Shown here: piece after piece, positions 1-11,294 of the stretch
Layout of the letters: the number at the start of each line of letters is the position of its first letter
Numbering within the stretch: the stretch's first letter is position 1
Assembly: GCA_037833965.1 (NCBI GenBank)
Contig: AP031354.1
Span: 10,580,001-10,644,000, forward strand
DNA from: Marchantia polymorpha subsp. ruderalis
Lineage: Eukaryota; Streptophyta; Marchantiopsida; Marchantiales; Marchantiaceae
DNA length: 64,000 bases
Direction: 5' to 3'
Notes under the pieces: generated by a model
What the model saw: only the letters and a program-made list of their open reading frames with translations
Database searches by the model: none
Told to the model about the DNA's origin: nothing
Program-made: the position numbers and the translations under genes

Positions 1-683
1 TAGATCTCAATTTGCCTTTCACCTGCTTTTCCCAAAGCAAGTAATCGGATCGGCTATCAAGAGGAAGAATGTTGTACCCTTTTCCTGCAACTTGTTTCGA
101 TGCCATCTAAGTTCGACGAAAACTAGAGATACCGTCTGTTGTCACGGCAATTTTGTCCTTCGGGTGCATTTTCAGCTGTTGAAAATGGTCAAGATGCACT
201 TTACGTCTGTCATGCGCGACTATATCCGTCACCCGCGACTCTTGTCGCCCGTGACCACCGTCGCCCGCGATTGTATCCGTCACCTGTGACCACCGTCGCT
301 GTTAGGACTGCCAACGTCAGTACCACCCTTGACAATGTTGTTGCTGACAACGAGTGCTGGCGCTTTAACCTCGTATGTGCCGACCACGTGAGCGCGTACC
401 CTAAACTCCAAACTAAACCCTAACCCCCTATTTTTTTTTTTTTGCGCTATCTACGTCCACAACTGACCATGTTCACAATGAACTCTTTCGATTTCAACCA
501 CGTCCAACCTCAAACTAACCCTGACCACGTCCAATTACAAAGGTGCAGAACCCTAACCGTGTGGCCGTCTACTACGTTCAACAAATGCTGACCACGTCCA
601 ACTACAACTACGTAGGGAACTCGGCACAGTCTATTTCTTCTGCCTCGCGACTCTTATAGGAATGGAAGTGCTTTTAACCACGT
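1..683. repeat. Degenerate repeats, no gene recognised
   Basis: No conserved protein is visible. Around 210-300 the text repeats itself in a degenerate way (words such as CGCGACT, TATCCGTCACC and GTGACCACCGTCGC recur). From about 450 to 690 the word CCACGTCCA recurs about five times. Near 397-428 there are plant-telomere-like words (ACCCTAAA, AAACCCTAA), too few and too imperfect to be a telomere array. This is probably part of a larger repetitive element that continues left of the window. Confidence 0.4.
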
Positions 684-757
684 CCACAACAATAGCTCAG
701 TGGATAGTGCTTCGCGCTCGCAAGCAACAGGTCGTGGGTTCGAGTTCCTCCCGGAAC
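684..757 (+). mobile_element. tRNA-like module with pol III boxes A and B (SINE head or tRNA pseudogene)
   Basis: A near-perfect box A (TAGCTCAGTGG, 693-703) is followed 44 bases later by a box B-like GGTTCGAGTTC (737-747), the order and spacing of a tRNA internal promoter. The T-arm has a 7-base loop TTCGAGT and a stem of about four pairs. The D arm and anticodon arm fold poorly, with no clear 7-base anticodon loop, so this is not a working tRNA. Such heads are typical of SINEs, and a GC-rich repetitive body follows directly. A decayed tRNA gene is the alternative. Confidence 0.5.
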
Positions 758-837
758 GTGTTCTTGCGCAGATGATGACCCGCGCTGCCCGCCTCCCGCT
801 CGCGATGCCCCCGCCGCTCGGCTCCCACCCGCAAAGC

Positions 838-1555
838 GGCACCGCACGCCGCTCGCGAAGTTCTTGTTCGCGCAGGAATTGCCCGCGCAGCTCGGCCTTG
901 CTATGACCTCGTAGGAAGGTGCCCGTGCCCCTCGGCACCGCACGCCGCTCGCGAAGTTCTTGTTCGCGCAGGGATTGCCCGCGCAGCTCGGCCTTGCTAT
1001 GACCTCGTAGGAAGGTGCCCGTGCCCCTCGCTAAGTGTATGTTGCTCGCAAAGTATATGAAGGAGGTGGGGGCGGCGCAGTTCGGCCTTGCTATGACATC
1101 GTAGGAAGGTGTCCGTGCCGCTCGCTAAGTGTATGTTGCTCGCAAAGTATATGTAAGAGGTGGGTGCGGCCTGACGGAACCCTAGTCACAGAGGTGGCAG
1201 CCGCTTGCTCCCGCTCGCGATGCCCCCGCCGCTCGGCCTTGCTATGACCGCGTAGGACGGTGTCCGTGCCGCTCACTAAGTGTATGTCGCTCGCGAAGTG
1301 TATGTAGGAGGTGGATGCGGCCTGACGGAACCCTAGTCACAGAGGTGGCGGCCGCTTGCTCCCGCTCGCGATGCCCCCGCCGCTCGGTTTCCACCCGCGA
1401 AGTTCTTGTTCGCGCAGGGGTTGCCCGCGTAGCTCGGCCTTGCTATGACCGCGTAGGACGGTGCCCGTGCCGCTCGCTAAGTGTATGTCGCTCGCGAAGT
1501 GTATGTAGGAGGTGGGGGCGGCCTGACTGAAGCTTAGTCACTGAGGTGGTGGCCA
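838..1555. repeat. GC-rich tandem array of related modules
   Basis: Two near-identical 96-bp units start at 838 and 934 (GGCACCGCACGCC...). They are followed by longer units that share the same words: CTCGGCCTTGCTATGACC, GTAGGA(A/C)GGTG, GCTAAGTGTATGT, GGAGGTGG and CCTGACGGAACCCTAGTC. The last word begins units near 1170 and 1321. Units lose or gain internal segments, so the period varies from 96 to about 150 bp. Short ORFs across the array follow from its base composition and are not genes. Confidence 0.75.
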
Positions 1556-1574
1556 CTTGTTGCCCCTTAAGGGA

Positions 1575-2240
1575 ACTCTAATATGAAAACTGATAACAAA
1601 ACGATTCTGAATATGACGAGAAAACTATATGAAAACTCTTGAATCTGACGAGAAAACTTTGAACAGAAAACTTCGAGGAGAAAACTGTCAGAAAACTTCT
1701 GAATCTGACGAGAAAACTTTGAACTACTCTCGAACTTCGAAGAGAAAGAAAAACGCTTCCGACGAGAAAACTGTCAGAAAACCTCGTGGGATCAGAAAAC
1801 CTAAAACCGACGTAGCAAAATGAGGCTCGCAACTTCAATATCCAGGGCTCATTGTCTATCCCAAAAACATCGTGAAAATTATAAAAAGAAATTGCCACTT
1901 GTTAGAAATTCTTCTGAAACGTTAAGAAAACCATCTACAAACTGTCACAGAAAACAATCAGGGTAGTCTCCCAAACATATGAGCCATACGACAGTAATTT
2001 TTTCAAACTCAAAGAAACTTCACAACCGTCATAAAATCTCAAGAACGTTAGAAACTCAAAATCATCTCAAAAAACCATCTTTAAAGTGTAACCTATCATT
2101 AAGGAAACTTTCATCCAAATTGTCAATGAGAAAACCTTCAGCTGAAACTGTGACAAAGAAAACCTTCAGCACACAAACTGTCCGTGAGAAAACCGTCAAC
2201 TGAAAACTGTCACTAAGAAAACCTTCAGCACACAAACTCA
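1575..2240 (-). repeat. Array of GTTTTC words downstream of the copia PBS
   Basis: On the plus strand the word GAAAAC recurs some twenty times at irregular short spacing, often as GACGAGAAAACT, CTGTCAGAAAAC or GAAAACCTTCAGC. On the minus strand this is GTTTTC and lies immediately 3' of the LTR and primer binding site at 2263-2523, where a retrotransposon's untranslated leader would be. No gag protein is recognisable in any frame. A minus-strand ORF at 1578-1898 is Ser/Phe-rich and looks like translated repeat. Confidence 0.55.
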
Positions 2241-2262
2241 CTATATATCCGAAGCTAAAACC

Positions 2263-2275
2263 GACTCTCATACCA
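2263..2275 (-). other. Retrotransposon primer binding site (initiator tRNA-Met type)
   Basis: Read on the minus strand, two bases after the LTR end, the sequence is TGGTATGAGAGTC. It resembles the usual copia primer binding site complementary to the 3' end of initiator tRNA-Met (TGGTATCAGAGC) with about two differences. Its position directly inside an LTR fixes the element's orientation as minus strand. Confidence 0.7.
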
Positions 2276-2277
2276 TT

Positions 2278-2523
2278 TGTTAACGTAAAACCAAGAATCA
2301 TTCAAGCCAAGTACGAAGACACAAGACACTCATATAACGTGGTTCACCCTCGAGGGCTACGTCCACGGCTGGAACACTGAGCAGGTTTACTGACAAGTGA
2401 ATACACAATACTTCAGCTCCTCCAAGAAGCCTTGGCTTTGGGGGTATATTTATACACAAAGCCAGCGACACAAATAACTATAAATAGCTAGAGCCTGAGG
2501 TTACTCCTTAACCGGAGTTAACA
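2278..2523 (-). mobile_element. Ty1/copia-type long terminal repeat (5' LTR, minus strand)
   Basis: The segment is bounded by perfect 7-bp terminal inverted repeats, TGTTAAC and GTTAACA, in the TG...CA form of LTRs. On the minus strand it contains a TATAAATA box at about 2444-2452. Next comes a block built as CGTGGACGTAGCC...TGAACCACG followed by TTGTGTCTTCG, which resembles the R region of many plant copia LTRs as I know them. A primer binding site follows at 2263-2275. At 246 bp it is short but in the copia range. The 3' LTR is not seen, so the element is truncated, rearranged or extends left of the window. Confidence 0.75.
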
Positions 2524-5100
2524 TCAACAATTTTCTTTTGATTATTTTAGATTTTATATTACTTTTTCTAAACATTATAAAATCAAAATTAATTATGTTC
2601 AATTTAATTACCTTTTACAATTATATTAGAGTTTTCAATTAGGTTCACAGAAATATGCATTAGTTATTTTAACGTATGGTTTTTGAAAAATTAGAAGATT
2701 ACATTGGTATCTATATTCATATTCTCTTTGTTATTCCGTAGAAGAAATTGAAAATGTTTTTTGTTAATTTTTTGGAAATACCAAATAATAAAGTATATGT
2801 TATAATATATTATTTATTTATTTATTTAATCTAAAAGTGATTGTAAAAATCATAATCAAGTTAACTTTTTAACTTGTAATTCTTTTTCAAAGTAATGTTT
2901 AGAATTTTTGTACTATGATTGTTGGAAATCAGAATGGATTGGCATTCTATCAAAAAAGTTAGTGCATATCAAAAAGCATATAAACATTGAGTCACATCAA
3001 TTCCACAATTCTACAGCAATATCAAATATTGATGTTGCTTATTTTCCTAGGAAGGAAAATAACTATTTATATATAACTCAAGTACTTGCCATGTATGGTT
3101 TATAAAAATTGCAATGCAATCAAAAGCATTTTCTTTGTTGCTATTATTTTGAATTTGCAAGTTCTCATTTTCATATGATTTTTCACATGAATTTTTTTGT
3201 TTTGTTTGCTTCTTTCTTCCTTCACACTAGATACTTTGAATTCTGAAAGTGTATCAAAACGTGAATTAATGAAATCAAGATTCTTAATTGGTATGTGACA
3301 ATACTTGTTGCCTTATATTTTTTAATTCCAATAATATTGTAAATGGTGAATGGTAATAGATCAAGCCCGGGGGACCCAAAGGGTCAAAAGGCTGAAAAAC
3401 ACAATACAAGCGACAACCACAAACAAGGGAAAAGATCCCAAAGGCCAATCCCTAAAACTCTGAATTAAATGTAAATTGTGAGGACATTGTTTGGTTTTAT
3501 CAAATTCAAATTTTTGCTATGTTGGATTTGGCATTTTGACATCTTTGATTATGATAAACATTATATATCTCTACCAACTCTACATGATGGTTACATTTGC
3601 ACTTGCTTTCATATGTGATGAAAATATTTCCGTATATTTTTATTTGAGTTCAAGATTATAAGTCATTTTGGGCTTCATTGTGGCATACAAAGTGTTTTAT
3701 ATCATGAAAAGCTTAATTTCGAAAATATTATTCAATTGCATTTTATGAAATGAAATTTTATATTTTTTTCAAGAAAACTTATCATAATGATGAAAATGAA
3801 TTTATTACCTCTCAAGTGGTTGATCGGATTCGGTTCAAGTATGCAATCAATACTTCTAATTTTCATATACTACGTTATATTAGATCATTCTAGATTAGCA
3901 TATGGATTATTTAATACAAATGAAGCAAATTCAAATTCCATGAGAAAAAATTCATGATACCTTATGTGTCAGTAAATTTTGTTGAAATTGTATTGTTTGA
4001 TCTCAAAGTATTCTATTCGGTAACATGTTTGTTCAACATATAACTTTCATGAGTTAAGAATGATGTGTTAGATGACAACCCACATATTAACATGATGACT
4101 AAAGTTGAAATATCATACAGTTATAATTTACCAAAAATGAGCTCATCCATATCTCTTCCACGCAAGTTCTTACCTTGGAATGCCGCAAAATATAATAGAT
4201 ATAAGTTGGAATCAATGTAAATTATTTCAAAAATTAAAAAGAAGGAAAATGATACAAGTAGATGAGTTGATTATCTTAGATATGAATCTTAACTGTGATA
4301 TTCATACTACAACTTTTTAAAAAAAACTGGAAACAATTGATGTTTTAACTAAAAAAAACTCAATATTATGATTACATTGGGATTTTTTTATATGTATCAA
4401 ACTAATCAAACTCTGTATCAAAATGCAGCTTGATAGTATATTTTTCTCTGTATATTTTTTCAAAATACTGCTAAGATTTCATTCTTTCTGCTGAACGAAT
4501 GATTGACATAGAACTAAAGATAACAATAAATACAAACTGGCTTGATAAAATTGAGACTTTAGATTTATAGATATAATATTTTTTTATTTGATAAAATTGG
4601 ATTCAAAACATTTTAACTTTGATAGACATACACATAATTTGAGTATTTGATGTTCAATGATTACCGTTAGATCTACGGTTTTGATATATCCGCGAGAAAA
4701 GCTTTAGAATGCATGGGGGTCTCATCAATTTATTTTTATTCATAGTTCTGTTTAATTTCTCTTTCAAAACATAGTATAAAGGATTTAACTTAATCGTATA
4801 CTTAAAGTTACACAGTTTCTATATTTGTTTTAAATGAAGAGAAATCGAGCAATACCAAATTGGGTTCGAAGACCCGGAAATCTTATATTCACGGTTGACC
4901 TTTTCATCTCGGGAAGTGATTTGATTCATGTCGGCTCTCATTATCGAGATCTTCTAGAAGTGTCATTGGTCTCAGAGTAATGCCCTCATGCGCCAATCAA
5001 TATTTAGATCTCAGAGTTGCATTAACCATAGTCAACATCCAGATCTATCTTAGACAACTGTGTTGTGATCAGAGCCAGCAGCCTCACTTACACAGAGTTA
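2524..5100. other. AT-rich decayed transposon-like block
   Basis: This stretch is strongly AT-rich, with abrupt contrast to the GC-rich DNA after about 5.2 kb. It holds no intact ORF above about 65 codons. One segment (2915-3100) resembles the end of a copia RNase H domain and is listed separately. A GC-richer patch at 3361-3450 (AAGCCCGGGGGACCC) interrupts it. The rest is unrecognised and is most simply old, decayed mobile DNA. Confidence 0.5.
2915..3100 (+). pseudogene. Decayed copia RNase H / polyprotein C-terminus
   Basis: In one frame the sequence reads GNQNGLAFYQK, like the DNQSAIxLxKN motif of copia RNase H. In the neighbouring frame it continues KKHINIESHQF, then IDVAYFPRKEN and YITQVLA, matching in order the usual TKHIDIxYHFIR, YxxTxEQ and ADIFTKxL motifs. 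A frameshift between the two parts and loss of most key residues show that it is dead. The match rests on remembered family motifs, so confidence is moderate. Its strand is opposite to the LTR at 2278-2523, so it belongs to a different insertion. Confidence 0.4.
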
Positions 5101-5435
5101 ATCACGTTTTTCCGCTTAATAAGCATGCGTTCATTCCTTAAACATGCCCACGAATGTGATTAGCAATTACGCCGCGAACCTTTTCAGAAGCGAAGCCCAG
5201 GCGTGCACCCACCGATAGAGAAAACGGCATATGGCAACTGTCCACGTTCCCCCTACACCGATGCACACTAGTGGCTGAGATTTACGTGGTGCAGTGTAGG
5301 AGCGGGGGCTAGATGGAGTGGGTCATTCGAGGTCGAGATGAATCTCGGTTCGTCGTAGGGGCAAAAACACACACGCCCCGATTCATCCACCGAGCAGTGC
5401 ACACGCGTCGAGGTCCAGAGGGCCGCCGACTCGAG

Positions 5436-5463
5436 CCCCAGCCCCAACCCCAACCCCAGCCCC
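5436..5463 (-). repeat. CCCCAA/CCCCAG cluster (possible G-quadruplex on minus strand)
   Basis: Five consecutive C4 runs separated by two bases lie here (GCCCCAACCCC pattern), giving at least four G4 runs on the minus strand. This meets the usual pattern for intramolecular G-quadruplex formation. It is one of about a dozen similar clusters in the window. Confidence 0.6.
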
Positions 5464-6063
5464 TCACCGGATCAATGTTTTATAATGTTTTGTTTTGTTG
5501 CTGTTCAGACCTACTGGCCCTAGCTCGTAATAAGTCGACCTCTGATGTCCTCTCGTGGCTGCCTGTAGGATCTTCTCGTCCATCGCTCGCCCGCAGAGAC
5601 GGTGACTTTTCGTTCGGGCTACCACTCGGGGGCTCCGGGCCGAGACGAGACGATAAAACGTGAAATCCGTTCGTACCAGAGGCGCCGATCCGTCTGAGCT
5701 CGACCGCGGATTCCGTCGATCTCAGCGGCTCAGCAGCAGCGGGCTTGCAGTAGCACCAGCCGCAGGCCCCGAGCGGGAAGGGAACGCAGTGGTAAAAGCG
5801 TTTCCGGGGTTAACGGCTCTACCTTTAGCCCTTTCCCCTTTTCCGTCCCCCTTTGCCATTTCCTTGTTCTCCCTTTCCTGTCACACTTGGCACAATGGTT
5901 GGCGGGTTGACCCCAGAAGAAGTGTGCATGAGACTCATGCTCGGTTTGAATCTCCCTCCCTCCATTGAAGAAGAAGAAGAAGCCCCCGGATTGACGAAGT
6001 GGTAAGCAACGAGAAAAATCGCCAAAAGGAGGGACAACCCCAAGAGGCACATGGATGAAACCA

Positions 6064-6091
6064 GGGGGGGTAGGGGTAGGGGTAAGGGTAA
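6064..6091 (+). repeat. GGGGTA repeat (possible G-quadruplex)
   Basis: A G7 run is followed by TAGGGGTAGGGGTAAGGGTAAG. The short-loop G runs could fold as a quadruplex on the plus strand. The unit resembles telomeric repeats but is only about four copies long. Confidence 0.6.
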
Positions 6092-8044
6092 GACCAGTGG
6101 GTCTTACCGTCCTTTTTGCTGTGTCACTGCTGGGGGTTTAATTCGATCTGAGATCGAAGCGAGCGAGAGCAAATGAACGGCAAGCATTGGAAGGAAGGAT
6201 TCGGAGGCGGGGAGACGAGAGGCGAGGGGGAGGTTGGTCGGGTCGGGGCTGTTTGTCGGTCGGGTCAATGAGTTAGGGGGTTGGAGTGGGGGCTATGTGG
6301 GGGCAGGGGATTGGAGGAGGGCGGAAAGGTTCATGTTGTGTCGTAAAAGGCAGAAAGATGAGAAATCCTTTTTGTAGTTTTACTGTGTCGCGAGCTGGGG
6401 ATGGAAAGGCAAAAGGATTACGTGTCCTGTTCTTGTCAAGCTTTTGGATTTGGATCAGAATACGGATACCCCATGACGTACGACTGCTCTGGCCTAGAGA
6501 AGGATGGATGACTGAATCATGTGATACGATTGCGATGTGATGCGATGCTCGTTCGCTGCATTCAGGAATCAGCATTTTGTGACCCATTTATGGCTTTGGA
6601 CCCATTCCGAAACGAGACCTCGATCCCGCGATCTAGTGAAAGCAGAAAATGACTTTTCTCGGCTCGCCTGTCCGCACCTCACCAGGCTCTGCTCAAGTAC
6701 AACGACCGCTGCGGGCTCTGGATTTCTGCCACGCACCCATCCCCGACTCGATCCTCGATTCGGCCGATCCAGTCTTTCTCTTTTCTCGCCTTCCTTCTTT
6801 CCGTTATACGAGCTAATAATGTGCCAAGTTGCCAACCAACGCAACGGGATTTCGATCAAATCAAACATGACAGATCTCTTTCCTATATATGTATGACTTT
6901 GAGCGTTTCTTCTACTCCTCGCTCGGCCTTCTGGACTTCCCTCCCTCCCACTCCGCAGACTCCTTCGATTGAGTCTTTCCTGTCCCCTTCGAGACTTTCA
7001 CGACAGCAGCAGTCTGATAAGGACGGATGGGGCAGCATCAGCAGCATCATCATCAGCAGCAAAGTTCTCCCATCTCAATGTCAAGGCTTTCGGCTGAACT
7101 CGTCCATCTTCTAAACATTATAATACAAGTCAGCTGGCACAGTTATTCAGATAAAGCGAGCTGCATTGAGATGTACACTCATTGGGACTGACCTGTCGTG
7201 GTACTCCGGAATAAAACTCTTGCATAGCACGCAAGTCTACACAAGAGTGAGTGTGAGAGTCTATGGGGGGAGAGAGAGAAGCAACATCCATCCCTTGCAG
7301 ACTAGAAAGCTCACGAGTGCAAGAAAAGAATAGAAGCAAGAAAGATTCAGCTGAGTCTGAGTCGTTGAGTAGCGGGGAGGCTATAGGGAGGACGGTCCCA
7401 TCATGCCTTGCTTCCTTCCAAGTATTTGTTGCCGGTCGCCATAGATGGACAAGGATGAGAAATTCTTGTGACCTTTACAGGCTCATAGACATACACACCA
7501 GTAGAGACTAGAGGCCCTGGCCTCCACCACCACCACCATCATTTTTCTCGCTGTGGGCATTTTGTGCTACCTACCCAGGGCCTAGGGAGAAAAATGGGAG
7601 ACACGGACCGAGTACTCGTAATGTGTACCAATCAATCAGGTCTAATACGAGGAGAGCAAACGAGCTCCTGTGGTCGAGAATTCGGTAGGCCCTTCTCGTG
7701 CCCTTCTTTCTAGAGCGAGTACGAGTAAAACGTGTTCATCGCTACGCAGTCAGTGAGCCAGCCAGCCAGCCAGGGGGTCCGTCGGTCGGTCAGTTGGTAG
7801 TTCCCCACCTCCCCCTTTCACTCCAGTGGATAAACAACAACAGGGCAACCGACTGAACCATAACAAAAATCTCACACGGTCGAAGGATGGTTCACGAATT
7901 TGCGAAGGCCCATATCTCTTTTCGGATAATATTCTCGTGAGTCACTCACTCACTCACTCTTGGGGTTTTTCCCACGAACTTGCTTGTCCTCAGTGTAGGA
8001 GCCTCATTCTGACCCATTTTCAGTTGACTCTTGTACTTGCTGCT

Positions 8045-8068
8045 TGGGTTGGGGTTGGGGTTGGGGTC
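8045..8068 (+). repeat. TTGGGG repeat (possible G-quadruplex)
   Basis: GGGTTGGGGTTGGGGTTGGGG is a four-run G tract with two-base loops. The hexamer equals the ciliate telomere unit, but here it is an isolated short cluster in a plant genome. Confidence 0.65.
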
Positions 8069-8414
8069 TGGCCTTTGATATGTCGAAGGCCACCAGTAGG
8101 TGCGGATCGTAGTTGATAACGACAGAAGTTTCCCAAGGAGGAGCACACCCTTCATTCAATTGGACTCGTCTCGGAAAATCTGTCCCCAAAAGCGAAAGTG
8201 ACCTTGTGAGCCCACAAGTCAATATGGCATACATGGCATGAATCTTATTTTGCAGAGGATGTGGTTAAACCTGGTGGATAACATCGAGGGAATTCGGTTC
8301 GGAGCTGGAGAGGCTTCCAGAGCTGATTTTTCTATGATTATTTCAATATCTTTGTGTTGGATCCAAATATACTGCCGTCAGGACACAAGTCGGCTGGCTG
8401 GATCGATGGGGATG

Positions 8415-8432
8415 CAGCAGCAGCAGCAGCAG
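8415..8432 (+). repeat. (CAG)6 microsatellite
   Basis: Six perfect CAG units. They lie in several overlapping short ORFs, none of which looks like a gene. Confidence 0.85.
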
Positions 8433-9342
8433 CGAGACGATGCGGTGGTGAGCTTGGGGTACAGTGTAAGTTGGGCTCCAAATGGCAGAGGGATGAAGAG
8501 ACACAAAGCTCACTCGAATCCAAGCTGCTCCAAATTCATCGACACATAGCACTAGCACAAGCAAATTCGGCAAGGTTTGGGACGAGAATGGGGATCGTGA
8601 CATTACCAGTTTTATCTAGTGAAACAGTGATGCGAGTGATGATTACCCTCGCACACTCTGGGCTGCAAAATTTATTTCGGCACCCGAACTTGTGTCCGGA
8701 TCTTGGCTTCTTTGTTGCAAGGACTGCAGCATGAGCTTCACACTTGTCAAATATATGTACGTGGAGGCGTGGAGGCTGGCATCGTGGTCGAGGGCGATCC
8801 TAATGTTTGTTGGGATGTTCTTGGGCAGACGTAAATTCTATCCATTCCGACAAGTACATCTGTTGGATTGGAAGATTTGGCACACTCTTCATATTCACAA
8901 GAAGAGCATATCGTATGCTCGGACGACAACCCACTCCACTCTTGCCACCTGCTGCAGCGTACTTATATTTCCTCACACTTACATTGCCACCTTCGCTCCT
9001 TGCTCGAGTACAGTGCCCCTCCCCACATGGATAATTTCAAGACTATTCATCTATCCTTCATGTCGAAATAAACCTCTTCTCAACTTCATGCGAGGTACAT
9101 TAAGGGAGTCACAAGAGAAAGACAGAGCTGCTGGTAAAGATGAGAGAGAGCGAGCACCTTCTGAGGATAGATCCCTTTACGAAAAATAAGAATAAGAAAA
9201 GGATGAAACGAATGAAAATTCGGAGCATGAAAGCAAGGACAGCAGACCTCATGCAGCTCCCTTTTGGGGGTGGTTAAGCCAGAGTCGGCTGCCACCCTTT
9301 ATTTTCTTTGACGGAGTGCGAAGCCCCAAGGGGTTGTTGAGA

Positions 9343-9373
9343 AGGGAGGGAGGGAGGGAGGGAGGGAGGGGGG
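9343..9373 (+). repeat. (GGGA)n microsatellite
   Basis: About seven tandem GGGA units end in a G6 run. It is purine-only, so it could form triplex or quadruplex structures. Confidence 0.85.
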
Positions 9374-9503
9374 TGAGGATGGGGTCGGGGGCAAGCTGGT
9401 GATGCGAGGCTAACCATGCACAGTTTGTACTATTAGCACCGAGACTTTCTCTTCTGCACAGTGCCCCCCTCCCGAAAGTCTTCGGTGCTTGTAGTGGTGC
9501 TAC

Positions 9504-9544
9504 TCAGTCGGTCAGTCAGTCAGTCAGGCACTCAGTCAGTCAGT
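9504..9544 (+). repeat. (CAGT)n microsatellite, interrupted
   Basis: Repeated CAGT/GTCA tetramers with one short interruption (GGCACT). Confidence 0.8.
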
Positions 9545-9715
9545 CCACCACACAATCGCCAAGAGGACCTTCCGTGGTTACAGAGAGGTGATGGGGGAAA
9601 CTGGTGCAGCGGCCTCCTCGTCGTGGTCGTATGCGCATACGGGAAAGACCGAGTGCATCAAGACTCGACGGAGGGTAGAGGAAGTTGGTCGTACCGCTCT
9701 TGCTGCGGCAGGGGT

Positions 9716-9762
9716 TAGTGGTAGTGGTAGTAGTAGTGGTGGTAGTGGTGGTGGTAGCGGTA
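9716..9762 (+). repeat. GGTAGT/GGT-rich repeat
   Basis: Imperfect (GGTAGT)n and (GGT)n units. Overlapping ORFs read as Ser-Gly or Val runs, the usual artefact of such a repeat. Confidence 0.75.
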
Positions 9763-11205
9763 GAGCGAGGGGGGTTCCCGTCCGAACGAGGGACCACAGC
9801 ACTAGCACCAGGAAATAGGCCCCTGCTAAGCCCCAAGCCCCAAGCCCCCAAGCCCTTATCCGCGAAGATAGAAAATCGAGTCACCTCCTAAGGTCGTGAG
9901 AGTGCGCATCTTGAAACGAGCGGTGTCCGTCTTGAAGGAGTAGAGTCCAAAGGGGTCGGGGATCGGTTCTGTTCTGTTCTGTTCTGTTGTGGTCGATTCT
10001 TCCTCGTATCGTGGCCCTCCCGAAAATGCGGCCGGCTTCATGAGATTTTTGCCCACTTTCCTTCGTACGCCGAAATGGATCGGGAGGTGGCGCGGAACCG
10101 GATTGACGAGTGGGGAGGGGAGGCGAGGGGAGGGGAGTCCAGGAATCCAAGAAAGCCCTTCACCCTCTGAAAGAGTAAAGCATTGAGCACCGGTCACCAC
10201 CGCAACCACCATCATAATATTCGTCGGTTACTCCCACCCGAGGTCATGTACTGTGACCTCATCCATGATCCTTTTTATAATTTCGTCCAAGATTGTGTGA
10301 CATCCGCCGGGTCGCCCCCCCTCCCTCCCCCTCCCTCCCTTTCTCCCACCCGCCATTCCATGCCACTGTCATCTCTCTCTCTCTCTCCGAGCCGACGACG
10401 AGAGCAGGTACGAGACAATGGCCGATGAGCAGCAGCAGCAGCAACATGCGAGGTGCGAGCGAAGAACGGGAGAAGGTCTTCCCCCCACTGCCCCATTACC
10501 CCCCATTACCCCCATTCCCCATTACCCATTAACCCCAAAGCGTACAATTCTTCTTCTTCTGCTGCTGGTGGTAACTTTGTGGGGGAAGGGAAAGGGGGCA
10601 GAACTTTCCAACCCCCGTCGAAGATACCGTTGCCCTTTGCTTTCACGAACCACCTCTGCTCAGCGGGGAATATGGTTGAGGCCCAAAATATGACCAATTG
10701 CTTGTCCTGTTATATCGTGGTGCCGATTACTTCCGAGTCCGGAAAGCAAATGGCCGAATATGCGACTGCAATTGGCCGCACTGTCACCACAGTAAACATT
10801 CCAAGTCCCTCGGAGAAGCTCGAGGTCGAAGCACCCGCAAAGCAAAGCACATTTTTATCCCCCATTGACCTCCATGGCGAGATGGAGATGGTGCGGTTGT
10901 GCGATGTGGTCAGGTTGAGATAACCCTGCTGCTGCATTGGTTTGTTGACCCGGTTGGGAAGGCAGACACGGAGGCCGGATGGATTCCCCCAGGACATGGT
11001 GGCATCGTAGAGATGCAAGTCGGAACAGAAGCGAGGGTGGGATGGGAGCGGGGAGGAGGAGGGGGGGCTGCTCCGTAACCACTTCTTGAAAGATTTATTT
11101 CTTTTTATCGTACACCGAGTCGGGTAAGGACAAGAGCATGATGGTTTGATACTCTGCTCTAGTTGCTAACCATTTGGCATAAAAGTAATGATAAGGGTCC
11201 AAGTT

Positions 11206-11294
11206 GTAGTTGTTGTTGTTGCTGCTGGAGCTGCTGTTGTTGTTGTCTTGGATAATGGCGAAGCAGCAAATTCTGCTGCTGCTGCTGCTGCTCG
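11206..11294 (+). repeat. TTG/CTG trinucleotide repeats
   Basis: GTTGTTGTTGCTGCTG-type text is followed by a (CTG)7-like run near 11274-11294. The minus-strand ORF across it is mostly poly-Gln and has no other support. Confidence 0.8.

Noticed and set aside
684-757. Functional tRNA gene
   Set aside because: Boxes A and B are good, but the anticodon arm does not fold to a 7-base loop and the acceptor ends do not pair.
838-1555. Possible CRISPR-like array
   Set aside because: Units are 96 bp and longer, abut without unique spacers, and lie in a plant nuclear context. It is an ordinary tandem array.
8045-8068. Ciliate telomere or contaminant DNA, from TTGGGG repeats
   Set aside because: The repeats are short and interstitial and occur many times in the same domain as a clear plant kinase, so contamination is not needed.
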